The notes under the pieces were generated by a model, which was not told the origin of the DNA, did not search any database, and saw only the letters and a program-made list of their open reading frames with translations. Shown one piece after another: positions 40,775 to 50,083 of a DNA stretch of 64,000 nt (position 1 is its first letter; the number at the start of each line of letters is the position of its first letter). This DNA is from Enhydrobacter aerosaccus (lineage in GTDB: Bacteria; Pseudomonadota; Alphaproteobacteria; Reyranellales; Reyranellaceae): the NCBI RefSeq assembly GCF_900167455.1, contig NZ_FUWJ01000001.1, forward strand, positions 1,674,001 to 1,738,000. Reading direction: 5' to 3'. The translations under genes were made by a program, and so were the position numbers.

Positions 40775-41248
40775 ATGCCGCGTCGCCAACCCCGCCTGCC
40801 GCCGCTTCTGGCGGAATTCGACGATGAGGAAAGAGAGGCGGTGCTGGCCGCAAACCGTGCGTTCTATCGCGCCTTCAACGACCGCGATTACGACGCCATG
40901 GACCTGCTCTGGGCCCCGAGCGGCGCGACGATCTGCCTCCATCCTGGTCGGGCGCCGATTCTGGACCGCGCCGAAATCATGGAGAGCTGGCGAGCCATCC
41001 TGCGTCATCCCGAAGCGCCGCGGGTGCGGTGCGCAGACGAATGGGTGGTGGGCCGCAGCGGCCTTGCCCTGGTCGTTTGCCGGGAGATCCTGGCCGAGGG
41101 CCAGCTGATGGCGACCAACAGTTTCGTCCGCCTCGCCGACCGCTGGCACATGCTGGGCCATCACTCCGGACCGGTCCCTGTCAACGAGCGTCAGACGACC
41201 CAGAACCCACCGGCAACGCCGGTCCGCGACCGGCGCAAACTGCATTAG
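40775..41248 (+). CDS. SnoaL/NTF2-like protein
   Basis: Small cone-fold protein of 157 residues with the NTF2/SnoaL-like opening EREAVLAANRAFYRAFNDRDYDAMDLLW (about 20-47) followed by GRAPILDRAEIMESWRAIL and beta strands. The final 30 residues are basic and probably disordered. ATG 40775 is preferred because GAGGG lies five bases upstream. The function is unknown; the fold serves enzymes such as ketosteroid isomerases as well as non-catalytic proteins. Its stop overlaps the stop of the convergent LprI-like gene by four bases. Confidence 0.75.
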   Translation: MPRRQPRLPPLLAEFDDEEREAVLAANRAFYRAFNDRDYDAMDLLWAPSGATICLHPGRAPILDRAEIMESWRAILRHPEAPRVRCADEWVVGRSGLALVVCREILAEGQLMATNSFVRLADRWHMLGHHSGPVPVNERQTTQNPPATPVRDRRKLH

Positions 41249-42246
41249 CGCAAGCTGCCCAGCGGACCGTCCGGTGCAAAAAGCGGCTTCAGGGTCGAAT
41301 ATGGGATTTCGACCGTGAAGGGGCCGGACACATATGGGCCGACGACATACGCATCGAAGATGAGTTCGAGCTTGTCCTGCCTATAGTAGTAGTGATCACC
41401 CTCGCGCAGGAGCTTGGCGAGATTGGCGGGCTCGAGTGCTTCATCGAAGCCCGGCTTGCCATCATCGAACTGCTTCTTGAGATCGGCCCCGACCAGCGAG
41501 ACCAGCGTCTTGAGCCAGGCGTCGCCTTTGGCGAAGACACCTTCCGGAGATACGGCCTTACCCGTTCTGAGATCGACGAGATAGGCGGAGGTGCCGGCAA
41601 AGCCATGGGCGCCACCGGCGAAGCCATAATAGGAGATCGCGACGGCGACCGCGTCGACAGAGGGGCGCTGCAAGGTAAAGCTCTGATCGTAGGCCCAGTC
41701 CTGGTCGAACGGTGCGTTGGCGCCCGCTTCCCGGTCCGGCACGACATCGTCCGCAGCCTTGCGCGTCCGTTGGGCAAATTCGTTATTCAGCCTGGAGAAA
41801 TCCGCCGTTGTGCCGTCGAACCGAGGCCAACTGGCATCGATGCTGTAGGTGACTTTGCCGACCTTGCCGTCCTTCAGCAGCGTCTGCTCGCTGATGAAGG
41901 GATAGGTTCCCTGCCCCAGCACCTTGAGAGTGGTTGCGCGTGAGTTGTAGTGGTCCTTCAGGCAGCGCGCGACCTCTTCGGCTCCTCCCGTGCAGGCCTT
42001 GTTGCGCGCCGCGATCCAAGAGAGCTGGTCCTTGACCAGGTGCTCCTTGGCCGGTCCAGAAAGCTTGGCCGCGAGTGCCGCATAAAGATCGGCCATCTCG
42101 CGATCGGCCTTGGCGAGCCCGGGCCGAGCGCAGATGGTCCGCTCGATTGCAGTCGAGGCCTTGGCGCAATCGAAGCTTGCTCCGGATTGCGCCAAGGCGG
42201 GAGCTGCCAGGCCGATGACGAACGCCGCGACGACGGTCTTCTTCAT
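41245..42246 (-). CDS. Secreted LprI-like / DUF3298 protein
   Basis: Exported protein of 333 residues with a signal peptide ending near residue 19 (GLAAPALAQS). The N-terminal domain is LprI-like, with the cysteine spacing FDCAKASTAIERTICARPGLAKADREMADLY (about 25-55) and ARNKACTGGAEEVARCLKDHY. LprI was described as a lysozyme inhibitor. The C-terminal half (about 190-333) carries YYGFAGGAHGFAGTSAYLVDLRTGKAV, the signature of the DUF3298/RsiV-like domain, which in RsiV binds lysozyme. It starts inside the stop codon of the aminotransferase (ATGA). Confidence 0.75.
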   Translation of the reverse strand: MKKTVVAAFVIGLAAPALAQSGASFDCAKASTAIERTICARPGLAKADREMADLYAALAAKLSGPAKEHLVKDQLSWIAARNKACTGGAEEVARCLKDHYNSRATTLKVLGQGTYPFISEQTLLKDGKVGKVTYSIDASWPRFDGTTADFSRLNNEFAQRTRKAADDVVPDREAGANAPFDQDWAYDQSFTLQRPSVDAVAVAISYYGFAGGAHGFAGTSAYLVDLRTGKAVSPEGVFAKGDAWLKTLVSLVGADLKKQFDDGKPGFDEALEPANLAKLLREGDHYYYRQDKLELIFDAYVVGPYVSGPFTVEIPYSTLKPLFAPDGPLGSLR

Positions 42247-43394
42247 TTCAGCCTCCACGCCTTGAGACGCCGCACCGCCTCCTCCATTTCGGCCGTCGAG
42301 CCGGCAAAGGAGATGCGCAACGTGCCGGCACCGCGCTCCCGATCGAAATCGACCCCAGGCGTCGTGGCAACGCCCGCTTCCAGAAGCATGCGCTTGCAGA
42401 AATCGCGGCTGTCGTTGGTGAGGTGCGAAACGTCGGCGTAGAGATAGAATGCGCCCTGAGCGGGCGTCAGCCGGTCGAGGCCGGCGCGCGGCAGGCCTTC
42501 CATGAGAAGGTCCCGATTGGCGCGATAGCGGCGGACGTGCCCTTCGAGTTCGTCGCGGCAATCGAAGGCAGCCAGCGCCGCATATTGGCTGAGCGTTGGG
42601 ACCGAGATGAAGAAATTCTGCGCCAGCCGCTCGATCGGCCGTACGAGTTCGGGCGGCACAACCAGCCACCCGATCCGCCAGCCAGTCATGGAGAAATATT
42701 TCGAGAAGCTGTTCACGACAATGGCGTGATCCGACACCTCGACGGCGGAGGCCGCCTGCCCCTCGTAGACGACGCCATGATAGATCTCGTCGGAAATCAG
42801 ACGGACATCGTGGCCATCGCACCAGCGAGCGAGTTCGGAGAGCTCGCTCCGAGTGACCATCGTTCCGGTGGGATTTGAGGGGCTTGCGACGATCAGGCCA
42901 GCGATCGGTCCTGCCTTCTCCAGCGCGCGCACCGTCGGTTGAAACCGCTCGGCAGCGGTCGTCGGCAGATCCACGGGTTCGAGATTGAGCGCCGCCAGGA
43001 TATTGCGGTAGGCGGGATAGCCTGGTGCAGCGAGAGCGATCCGCTCCCCGGCATCGAAGCTTGCCAGGAAGGCCAGCGGAAATCCGCCCGATGAGCCGGT
43101 CGTCACGATGACCCGTTCAGCCGACACCTCGCAGCCGTAGCTGTCGCGATAATGACGGGCGATGCGTTCGCGCAGGGCCGGCATGCCGAGGGCGGCAACA
43201 TAGCCGATACGGTCCGCATCGAGCGCTGCATGGGCGGCCGCCAGAACACCCTTTGGCGCCGGCGTGCTTGGCTGGCCGACCTCGAGATGGATGACGGAGT
43301 CGCCCGCCGCTTCCTTCTCGGCGGCGGCCGCCATGACATCCATTACGATGAACGGATCAACGGCGGCGGAGCGCCGCGATATGCGATGTGACAT
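42243..43394 (-). CDS. Fold-type I pyridoxal-phosphate aminotransferase
   Basis: Class I/II aminotransferase of 383 residues. Signatures are HLEVGQPSTPAPKGV, GYVAALGMPALRERIARHY, ASPSNPTGTMV (the conserved Asn), LISDEIYHGVVY (Asp for the pyridine nitrogen) and the Schiff-base lysine in SFSKYFSMTGWRIGW (about 231), ending with the substrate-carboxylate Arg in TLRISFAGS. ATG 43394 begins MSHRISRRSAAVDPF. The gene overlaps the LprI-like gene by ATGA and lies 8 bp after the gamma-glutamyltransferase-like gene. Amino acid specificity cannot be read; aspartate or aromatic amino acids are typical. Confidence 0.85.
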   Translation of the reverse strand: MSHRISRRSAAVDPFIVMDVMAAAAEKEAAGDSVIHLEVGQPSTPAPKGVLAAAHAALDADRIGYVAALGMPALRERIARHYRDSYGCEVSAERVIVTTGSSGGFPLAFLASFDAGERIALAAPGYPAYRNILAALNLEPVDLPTTAAERFQPTVRALEKAGPIAGLIVASPSNPTGTMVTRSELSELARWCDGHDVRLISDEIYHGVVYEGQAASAVEVSDHAIVVNSFSKYFSMTGWRIGWLVVPPELVRPIERLAQNFFISVPTLSQYAALAAFDCRDELEGHVRRYRANRDLLMEGLPRAGLDRLTPAQGAFYLYADVSHLTNDSRDFCKRMLLEAGVATTPGVDFDRERGAGTLRISFAGSTAEMEEAVRRLKAWRLK

Positions 43395-43402
43395 GGTGGA
43401 GA

Positions 43403-44710
43403 TCAGCGTCGCGTCGCGAGCAATGCAAGTCCGGCCCCTGCGGGATCGCTGCCTGCCTGACAGGTCGAGCCTCCACTCTTGATCCCGTACGGGCAGGAGA
43501 TGGCTTCCACAAATCCGCCGCGGCCCGCATGCGCCGCGAGCACGTCCGCCAGGACTTCCCTCTCGTTGACCGTGAGGCGGGCGATCATGCCTGTCTCGAA
43601 GCTTGCTGACGCAGAGCCCGCGCCCGCGCCCGCGAACTTGGCCTCGCCATTGTTCGGGTTGCCGATCACCACCGGACTGACCGCGGTGCCGTCCGCCGTG
43701 GGGGCGCCCAGCATCAAGCCTGTTCCTGGCACAACCACGCGAGCCCCGAACAGTTGGCCCATCGACAGGCTGCAGGCTGCCGCGTTGCCGACCTCGTCGA
43801 TTGCGGCAAAGCCCGCAAAGCCGCCTGAATCCGTCGGAACTCCGCCCCCCTGCCCGGCCTGGCCTTTCCATCCAGCCAGCGCGCTAGCGCCGGCCATTGG
43901 CGAGGGCGCGACATAAACGCGGTAACCGCCGTCGCTTTCCGACAGCGGAGGGCCGGCCTTGGGAACCGTGTTGCGGATGGTTTCGACCGGCAGATTGCCT
44001 CCCGCCTGCGCCACCTGCTCCGACATCACGCGGGCGAAGTTGCCCTGGAAGAACTCCCCGCCACCGCGGCGAATCGTGCCGAGAGTGCCCGCAAGGTCGA
44101 GTTGGACGAGATTGTCACCCTCGTTCAGCGGCGCACCGTCCTTGGTGAACAAACGCCGCGCTTCGCTGTCGGTCAGCAGGCTGGCGCCGGCCTTCAGATC
44201 GCGCGCAAAGGCTCGCGACACGGGGGCGCCGAAGCGCGCAATCTTCTCACCGGGCGCGACATCCATTTCCCACCGCGCCTGACCGTGCCGGATATGCATC
44301 AAGGTGAGCGCCCGGACGCCGGTCGGCACCGTGAAGGCTGCTCCCTTGATCGGGCCGGGCGCCGCAACCGGCGCGAACACGAAAGCCTCTGCGCCGCGCG
44401 TCTTCGCGTCATGGACGACACACGCCCCGGAAGCCCCGAGGCCCGCGGCGGACGGCAGGGTTGCCGCCATGGCGAAATACATGGCGACTGCCGCATCGGT
44501 GGCATTGCCGCCGTTCTGCAGGATCGAACGGCCGACCTCGGCGGTCTGGCTCTCGCTGGCGGTGACCGCCGAGAACTTGGCGCTCCCGCCAAATATTTCG
44601 TTGTATCCGGCCCGCATCTGGCGCACGCCAGGAGCCCTGTTCTCCTGGATGGTCTCATTTCCGCCACAAGCCGACACCAAAAGCACACCAAGCAGTGCCA
44701 GGCTGCGCAA
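43403..44710 (-). CDS. Gamma-glutamyltransferase-like lipoprotein lacking the catalytic Thr
   Basis: About 435 residues, shorter than true GGTs (about 540-580). The best start is TTG 44710, giving LRSLALLGVLLVSACGG, a lipoprotein signal with its lipobox cysteine. GGT features include GGNATDAAVAMYFAMAATLPSAAGLGASG (about 62-90) and the C-terminal GNAAACSLSMGQLFGARVVVPGTGLMLG. The TTHxSVVD stretch that holds the Thr nucleophile in GGTs is FAGFAAID here (about 303), so autoprocessing and transferase activity are not expected. It may be a structural relative or inactive paralog. It is divergent from an M48 protease gene. Confidence 0.7.
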   Translation of the reverse strand: MRSLALLGVLLVSACGGNETIQENRAPGVRQMRAGYNEIFGGSAKFSAVTASESQTAEVGRSILQNGGNATDAAVAMYFAMAATLPSAAGLGASGACVVHDAKTRGAEAFVFAPVAAPGPIKGAAFTVPTGVRALTLMHIRHGQARWEMDVAPGEKIARFGAPVSRAFARDLKAGASLLTDSEARRLFTKDGAPLNEGDNLVQLDLAGTLGTIRRGGGEFFQGNFARVMSEQVAQAGGNLPVETIRNTVPKAGPPLSESDGGYRVYVAPSPMAGASALAGWKGQAGQGGGVPTDSGGFAGFAAIDEVGNAAACSLSMGQLFGARVVVPGTGLMLGAPTADGTAVSPVVIGNPNNGEAKFAGAGAGSASASFETGMIARLTVNEREVLADVLAAHAGRGGFVEAISCPYGIKSGGSTCQAGSDPAGAGLALLATRR

Positions 44711-44759
44711 TTGACGATCCGATCCCTTGTTCCTAGCCTGCGTGCAAATCGTGCCGACC

Positions 44760-46127
44760 GTGCTCAGACGCATCATTACCCTCATTTCCCTCGCGCTTTT
44801 CGCGCTGGCGCCGTTTCGTGCCGCGAGTGCGCAGCAAGGTCAACGTCTCAATCTCGTCCGCGACGCCGAGATCGAGGACACGATCCGTACCTTCCTGACG
44901 CCGATCTGGCGCGTTGCCGGACTCGATCCGGAGGCTGTCCAGATCATGATCGTTCAGGACAACAGCCTCAATGCCTTCGTCGCCGGCGGGCAGAGGATCT
45001 TCATCAATACCGGCCTGCTGATGCGCACGGAAACGCCCAATCAGCTGATCGGCGTGCTGGCGCACGAGACCGGCCATATTGCCGGCGGCCATCTGGCGCG
45101 GCAGCAGGAAGAACTCCGCAAGCTGAGCACCATGCAGATCCTCGAGATGCTGCTCGGTGGTGCGGCAATCGCCGGAGGCGCCATGGGCGGCGGCGGTATA
45201 GGGCGCAGCCAGACTGGCACGGGCAGCACCCCGGTGGCCGGCTCGCTCTATTCCTATTTGCAATATTCGCAGGCCCAGGAGGCCTCAGCCGACCAGGCGG
45301 CAATCACTTACCTCGAACGCACGCATCAGTCGCCCAAGGGGACCGAGCAATTCCTGCGTGTCCTGGAACAGCAGGAACGGATGATGATCGGACGTCGCGA
45401 TCCGTATCTAACCGACCATCCGCTCACACCCGACCGCATCGCCACGTTCCACGAGGCCGCCGCGCGTTCGCCCTATGCCAATGTCGGAGATTCGCCGCGG
45501 TTCATCGAACTGCACCAGCGCATGGTGGCAAAGCTTCTGGGCTTCACGGCCCCCTCGATCGCCCTGCAGCGCTACAGGGAGGGCGACCGGTCCGTGGCCG
45601 CCCGCTATGGCCGCGCCATCGCCCTCTATCGCACCGGCGCGCTGGGATCGGCGCTGCTGACGCTTGACGGGCTGCTCAAGGAATACCCCAACGATCCTTA
45701 TTTCCATGAGCTGCGAGGCCAGATGCTGTTCGAGAACGGCCACGTCGCAGAAGCCGTGACCTCTTACCGGCGTGCCGTTCAGCTCCTGCCGGGCGCCGGT
45801 ATCGTCAAGGTAGACTTTGCGCGCGCCCTGTTGGAAACCAACAGTACGGCGAACGATCAGGAAGCGGTGCGCAATCTGGAAATTGCCCGTCAGACCGAAG
45901 CCGACAGTTTCGAGTTATGGCGCTTGATGTCGGTCGGCTATGCCCGGCTGAACAATCCGGGCATGACATCGCTGGCGCGGGCCGAGATGGCCGTGCTGCG
46001 CGGCGATCGACCCGAGGCCCAGGCCATGGCTGCGTCGGCGATCCGCCAGCTCCAGGCTGGAACGCCGGCGTGGCAGCGCGCACAGGACATCAAGGCCTAT
46101 ATCGATTCCCGGCCGCGCAAGAATTAA
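44760..46127 (+). CDS. M48-family periplasmic metalloprotease with TPR tail (BepA-like)
   Basis: Zinc metallopeptidase of about 455 residues, like BepA, which controls outer-membrane protein assembly. A signal peptide (LRRIITLISLALFALAPFRAASA) precedes the protease core: NAFVAGGQRIFINTGLL, then HETGH (AHETGHIAGGH, about 102) and the third ligand in QAQEASADQAA (Glu about 174). A Gly-rich loop lies between. The C-terminal half (about 275-450) has TPR-like repeats (GALGSALLTLDGLLKEYPND; GHVAEAVTSYRRAVQLLPGA). No ATG fits; GTG at 44760, 44751 or 44742, or TTG 44727, could start it. Confidence 0.85.
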   Translation: MLRRIITLISLALFALAPFRAASAQQGQRLNLVRDAEIEDTIRTFLTPIWRVAGLDPEAVQIMIVQDNSLNAFVAGGQRIFINTGLLMRTETPNQLIGVLAHETGHIAGGHLARQQEELRKLSTMQILEMLLGGAAIAGGAMGGGGIGRSQTGTGSTPVAGSLYSYLQYSQAQEASADQAAITYLERTHQSPKGTEQFLRVLEQQERMMIGRRDPYLTDHPLTPDRIATFHEAAARSPYANVGDSPRFIELHQRMVAKLLGFTAPSIALQRYREGDRSVAARYGRAIALYRTGALGSALLTLDGLLKEYPNDPYFHELRGQMLFENGHVAEAVTSYRRAVQLLPGAGIVKVDFARALLETNSTANDQEAVRNLEIARQTEADSFELWRLMSVGYARLNNPGMTSLARAEMAVLRGDRPEAQAMAASAIRQLQAGTPAWQRAQDIKAYIDSRPRKN

Positions 46128-46158
46128 GCGGCCCAACCTCCATCGAGGAGTAACATTG

Positions 46159-46932
46159 ATGCGTATCCCCCTTCTTTTCCTGTGCGCCGCGCTTGTCGCC
46201 GCCGGTGCGCTCGTGGCCGGCCGCCTCACGGCGCCAGTCCGCGTCGTCTCTTCGTCCCCTGCCTCCTCTGCCGGCGCCATGGACAGCGATCAGTTCGGCA
46301 AGCGTATCCATGATTATCTGGTGGCGAATCCAGAGGTCTTGATCGAGGCGATGAAGGAGCTCGAGCGCAAGCAGGACAGTGAACGCGACAACCTGGCGCA
46401 AAAGGGCATCGAGGAGCATGGCCGCGAGCTGATGAACGATCCGGACAGCCCCGTCTCCGGCAATCCCAATGGCGATGTGACGATCGTCGAGTTCAGCGAC
46501 TACCAGTGTCCCTATTGCAAGCGGACCTATCCGGCCCTCAAGTCCGTGGTGGCAGCCGACGGCAAGCTCAAGATCGTCTACAAGGATCTGCCCATCCTGG
46601 GCGAGGCATCGCGCATTGCCGCCCTCGCGGCGCTGGCCGCGCGCAATCAGAACAAGCATGAAGCTCTCCACAATGCGCTGATGGAGTTCAGCGGCAAGCT
46701 GGATCGCGACCAGATCATGACCATCGCCGCCTCGGTCGGCATCGACGTCGCTCAGCTTCAGAAGGATATGGAAGATCCGAAACTGAAGGACATCATCGAC
46801 CGCAACATGGCCCTCGCCTCGGCTCTCGGAGTGCGCGGTACCCCGGCCTTCGTCATCGGCAAGCAGTTCGTGCCGGGCGCGGTCGACGCCGACGCCCTCA
46901 AGCAGCTCATCGATGAAGCCCGCAAGGGCTGA
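46159..46932 (+). CDS. DsbA-family thiol-disulfide oxidoreductase (Com1-like)
   Basis: Exported thioredoxin-fold protein of 257 residues. A signal peptide or anchor (PLLFLCAALVAAGALVAG) is followed by a helical segment (about 45-95) seen in Com1/BdbD-like proteins. The oxidoreductase domain carries FSDYQCPYCKRTYPAL with a CPYC active site (about 117-120) and the cis-Pro loop VRGTPAFVIG (about 220). It probably oxidises or isomerises disulfides in the periplasm. ATG 46159 has GAGGAG upstream. It follows the M48 protease by 31 bp, which fits a shared envelope-quality role. Confidence 0.88.
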   Translation: MRIPLLFLCAALVAAGALVAGRLTAPVRVVSSSPASSAGAMDSDQFGKRIHDYLVANPEVLIEAMKELERKQDSERDNLAQKGIEEHGRELMNDPDSPVSGNPNGDVTIVEFSDYQCPYCKRTYPALKSVVAADGKLKIVYKDLPILGEASRIAALAALAARNQNKHEALHNALMEFSGKLDRDQIMTIAASVGIDVAQLQKDMEDPKLKDIIDRNMALASALGVRGTPAFVIGKQFVPGAVDADALKQLIDEARKG

Positions 46933-46934
46933 GG

Positions 46935-48407
46935 TCAGCGCGACAGCGTCGCCGACAGGCCCAACAGGCTGACCAGATCTGGGCCCGGCGAGGAAAGCCG
47001 ACCCAGCGCGGCAAGGCCAAGCGGCGGGTCCGGTCGGGCATCGACCTGCAGCGTGCCGCCCTGCTCGATGAAGCGAGCGGCCGTGTCGAGGAGCTTCGTC
47101 AGATCTTCCGTGATCAGCACATCCGGGGGCTGATAGGAACGGATATCCTGCGCGAGCTTGGCACGAGCCGCGCTCGGCAGCTGACGGGTCGCCGCCGCGA
47201 GCGCCCGCACCGAACGTTCGATCACTCCTTTGTCGACGATCGAAAGCCTGGCCGAACCGAGGGCAATCGATGATCCGCCGATGCCGAGCGGATTGCCATC
47301 ATCGAGCGCGCGCCAGAAGGCGTCATCGGCATTCACCAGACCGGCAGCAAGGGACACGTCGGCCAGATCGGCGATGGTCAGCCGGCAGTCCGTGATGCCC
47401 AGTTCCCTCTTGGCTCGTCTTTCCTCTCCGCTGCAATCGAAGCCGAGCGCGAGTTCACGCAATCCGAGCGCTCCCAGCAGGACGCCGAGCCTCGCAGCCT
47501 CTGCATTGGAGCCGGGTCGCACTCCTAGCCCTTCGATCCGCAGATGCGACGCGACGGAATCGACCGACTGGCGATTCGTTTCGAGCGAAATGGCCCCCAG
47601 CGACACGCCATACTGCGAAAGCAGGACGCCGCCGAAGCCGGCGACGCGGAACGACCCGATCTCGAGGCGGCCAAGCGGACGGCCGAGGACCCACGATGCA
47701 TCGGAAAGCCGGGGCAGCATCCGTCCCAACCCGATATCCTTCGCATTCACCTCGGCGATCTTGAACGACGCCTCGTTCGCATTTTTCGGCGTGGCATCGA
47801 CACCGTCGATCGCTATCGCACCGATCTTGCCTCGGTCTACTCGGTCGATGGAAAGCTTCTCCAGCTCCACCGTGTCGCCACTTACGGCAACGGTATAGAC
47901 AACTTTCTTTTCCTCGATGCGACGGACCGAGAGAGCCGAGGCGATCCGGGCCATGAGGATCGCCAATCGGTACGGTCCCGTCACCGCGCCATCGTAGCGG
48001 ACAAGATCGAGCCCTTCGACGGTGAGGGCATCGACCGCCAAGCTGGCACCAGTGGCTGGATCGACTACGCGCGCTTCGGTCACTTCGAGGCGCTCCGCCC
48101 GCAGCGGATCCCCCGGCCGGAAGTCCGACAGAGGCGTCCGTCCCTCGAGCAGATCGGAGAATGGGACGGAAAGGCCTGAGACCTGTGCGCGATGCACCAC
48201 CACCTCGCCGAAGGCATGGGTCTTCAGGTTGATGAGTGTGACACGCCGATCGAGAAGCCCAACCTCCACCGTCTCGACGGTGGCCGTTCCGTCACGCTCG
48301 ATTTCGGCTTTGATGCGGCTGGCCGCAAAGCGTTGCCCCACCGGCAAGGCAGCGGCGCCCGCGGCCACGATGACGACGGCCGCGAGGGCGATCCACTTCT
48401 TCTTCAC
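46935..48407 (-). CDS. AsmA-like envelope protein, unrecognised family
   Basis: A 490-residue protein with one N-terminal membrane segment (WIALAAVVIVAAGAAALPVG). The rest is a long run of beta-rich repeats (for example VEVGLLDRRVTLINLKTHAFGEV, LRAERLEVTEARVVD, ASLAVDALTVEGLDLV, GSFRVAGFGGVLLSQY), reminiscent of AsmA/DUF945-type bridge or scaffold proteins. No enzyme motif is seen. It begins with GTG 48407 inside the stop codon of maiA (GTGA), so it is the last gene of the tyrosine catabolic operon by coupling, although nothing in its sequence suggests a role in that pathway. Confidence 0.6.
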   Translation of the reverse strand: MKKKWIALAAVVIVAAGAAALPVGQRFAASRIKAEIERDGTATVETVEVGLLDRRVTLINLKTHAFGEVVVHRAQVSGLSVPFSDLLEGRTPLSDFRPGDPLRAERLEVTEARVVDPATGASLAVDALTVEGLDLVRYDGAVTGPYRLAILMARIASALSVRRIEEKKVVYTVAVSGDTVELEKLSIDRVDRGKIGAIAIDGVDATPKNANEASFKIAEVNAKDIGLGRMLPRLSDASWVLGRPLGRLEIGSFRVAGFGGVLLSQYGVSLGAISLETNRQSVDSVASHLRIEGLGVRPGSNAEAARLGVLLGALGLRELALGFDCSGEERRAKRELGITDCRLTIADLADVSLAAGLVNADDAFWRALDDGNPLGIGGSSIALGSARLSIVDKGVIERSVRALAAATRQLPSAARAKLAQDIRSYQPPDVLITEDLTKLLDTAARFIEQGGTLQVDARPDPPLGLAALGRLSSPGPDLVSLLGLSATLSR

Positions 48408-49048
48408 GGTTCGGCGTCGGGCTGTTTGGAGGGATGAGCCGCGTCGAAGGCCGGCAGCTTCATGCAGTTGTCAAAGATGCGCTTGATCGTCGGGTAACGG
48501 GACATATCCACCTTGAAGCGAGTGGCGTTGAAGACTTGCGGGATCAGGCAAAGATCCGCGAGGCTGGGCGCATCGCCGTGACTGAACGCGCCGGTCCCGC
48601 GGTCGTTCGCCACCGTCGCCTCGTAGGCGTCGAAGCCGGTCTCGATCCAATGACGCGACCAGGCGAACGCAGCTTCTTCCGATTGTCCGAACTTGTCCCG
48701 AAGATAGGCCATCACCCGCAGATTCTGGATCGGATGGATGTCCGCGGTCGGGATCAGGGCCAGTGATCGCACCCGTGCCCGCTCCACGGGGTCCTTGGGC
48801 AGAAGTGCCGGCTCTGGATGGATCTCTTCAAGGTACTCCAGGATTGCCAACGACTGGGTGAGCACCTGGCCGGAATCGAGCACGAGGGCCGGTACGAGCT
48901 TCTGCGGGTTGAGCGCAACGTACTCCGGCCGCCCCTGCTCGCCTTTGCGCAGGTGACAAAAGGCCTGGTCGACGACGATCCCCTTGAGGTTCAGCCCAAT
49001 GCGCACCCGGAACGCCGCCGATGATCGAAAATACCCGATGAGCTTCAT
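48404..49048 (-). CDS. maiA: Maleylacetoacetate isomerase (zeta-class GST)
   Basis: Glutathione-dependent enzyme of 214 residues that isomerises maleylacetoacetate to fumarylacetoacetate. The N-terminal thioredoxin-like domain has RSSAAFRVRIGLNLKG (about 7-22, with the SS in the zeta-class active-site position), NPQKLVPALVLDSGQVLTQSLAILEYLEE and PEPALLP. The helical C-terminal domain has ADIHPIQNLRVMAYL, HWIETGFDAYEA and APSLADLCLIPQVFNATRF. ATG 49048 fits the family start MKLIGYFRSS. It follows the fumarylacetoacetase-like gene by 30 bp and is coupled to the AsmA-like gene. Confidence 0.9.
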   Translation of the reverse strand: MKLIGYFRSSAAFRVRIGLNLKGIVVDQAFCHLRKGEQGRPEYVALNPQKLVPALVLDSGQVLTQSLAILEYLEEIHPEPALLPKDPVERARVRSLALIPTADIHPIQNLRVMAYLRDKFGQSEEAAFAWSRHWIETGFDAYEATVANDRGTGAFSHGDAPSLADLCLIPQVFNATRFKVDMSRYPTIKRIFDNCMKLPAFDAAHPSKQPDAEP

Positions 49049-49078
49049 GATCGCCTCCGCCGGCGACCTTAGCACGGG

Positions 49079-50071
49079 TCAGGCCGGTGGCGTGTAGCGA
49101 ACAACCTTCTGATCGATGGCGCCGAAAATCGATTGGCCGCTTGCGTCGAGCATCTCGATCCGGACCCGATCGCCGAACTTCATGAACGGCGTAACCGGCT
49201 TGCCACTCTCGATCGTCTCCCGAACGCGACGCTCGGCGATGCAGGAACAGCCGACCGATGAATCGCGATTGGCCACCGTGCCGGAGCCGATGATGGTTCC
49301 GGCCTCCAGGTGACGCGTCCGGGCGGCGTGGGCAATGAGCTGACCGAAATCGAAGGTCAGATCGGTCGACGCATTGGGATGGCCGAATTCCTTGCCATTC
49401 AAGGTCGAGATCAGCGGCAGATTGAGCTTGGCGCCGTCCCAAGCGTCGCCCAGCTCGTCGGCGGTTACGGCAACGGGAGCAAAGGCCGTCGCCGGCTTGC
49501 CATGGAAGAAGCCGAATCCCTTGGCCAGCTCGGTGACGATGACGTTACGCAACGACACGTCGTTGAGGATGGTCACAAGCTTGATATGCCTGCGCGCGGC
49601 CTGAGCGGAGATGCCCATCGGCACATCGTCGACCATGACGCCGATTTCGCCTTCGAAATCGATGCCCCAGGCCTCGTCCTCGAGTTCGATCTCGTCATTC
49701 GGACCGATGAAGGAATCGGATCCGCCCTGATACATCAGCGGGTCGGTCCAGAAGGACGCCGGCATCTCCACGCCACGCGCCTTGCGGACCAGCTCGACAT
49801 GGACGACGTAGGCCGAACCGTCGGCCCATTGATAGGCGCGCGGCAAGGGTGCCGCGAGCGCGGATGTGTCGAGCTCGAACGAGCCTACCGCCTTGTCGTC
49901 GCGCAATTGCTCGGCAAGATCCGCCAGTTTCGGCGCGATCGTCGGCCAATCCTCCAGGGCCTTCTGCAGCGTCGGCGCGATGCCAGTCGCTCGCACCGCC
50001 CGGTTCAGGTCACGATTGACCACGATCAGCGTGCCGTCGCGGCCGCCTTCCTTCAGTGTTCCAAGTTTCAT
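49079..50071 (-). CDS. Fumarylacetoacetate hydrolase-family protein
   Basis: Member of the FAH family, 330 residues. It likely hydrolyses fumarylacetoacetate to fumarate and acetoacetate, the last tyrosine catabolic step, because it sits between homogentisate dioxygenase and maleylacetoacetate isomerase genes. Metal-site and family motifs are EIELEDEAWGIDFEGEIGVMVDDVPMG (acidic ligands, about 126-152), LVTILNDVSLRNV (about 165-177) and LEAGTIIGSGTVANRD (about 258-273). It is shorter than the eukaryotic enzyme, as in other bacteria. Start ATG 50071 with GCGCAGG upstream; 12 bp after hmgA. Confidence 0.88.
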   Translation of the reverse strand: MKLGTLKEGGRDGTLIVVNRDLNRAVRATGIAPTLQKALEDWPTIAPKLADLAEQLRDDKAVGSFELDTSALAAPLPRAYQWADGSAYVVHVELVRKARGVEMPASFWTDPLMYQGGSDSFIGPNDEIELEDEAWGIDFEGEIGVMVDDVPMGISAQAARRHIKLVTILNDVSLRNVIVTELAKGFGFFHGKPATAFAPVAVTADELGDAWDGAKLNLPLISTLNGKEFGHPNASTDLTFDFGQLIAHAARTRHLEAGTIIGSGTVANRDSSVGCSCIAERRVRETIESGKPVTPFMKFGDRVRIEMLDASGQSIFGAIDQKVVRYTPPA

Positions 50072-50083
50072 CCTGCGCTCGCC

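Noticed and set aside
43395..43871. Upstream extension of the aminotransferase
   Set aside because: It overlaps the GGT-like gene in another frame; the aminotransferase family start fits ATG 43394.
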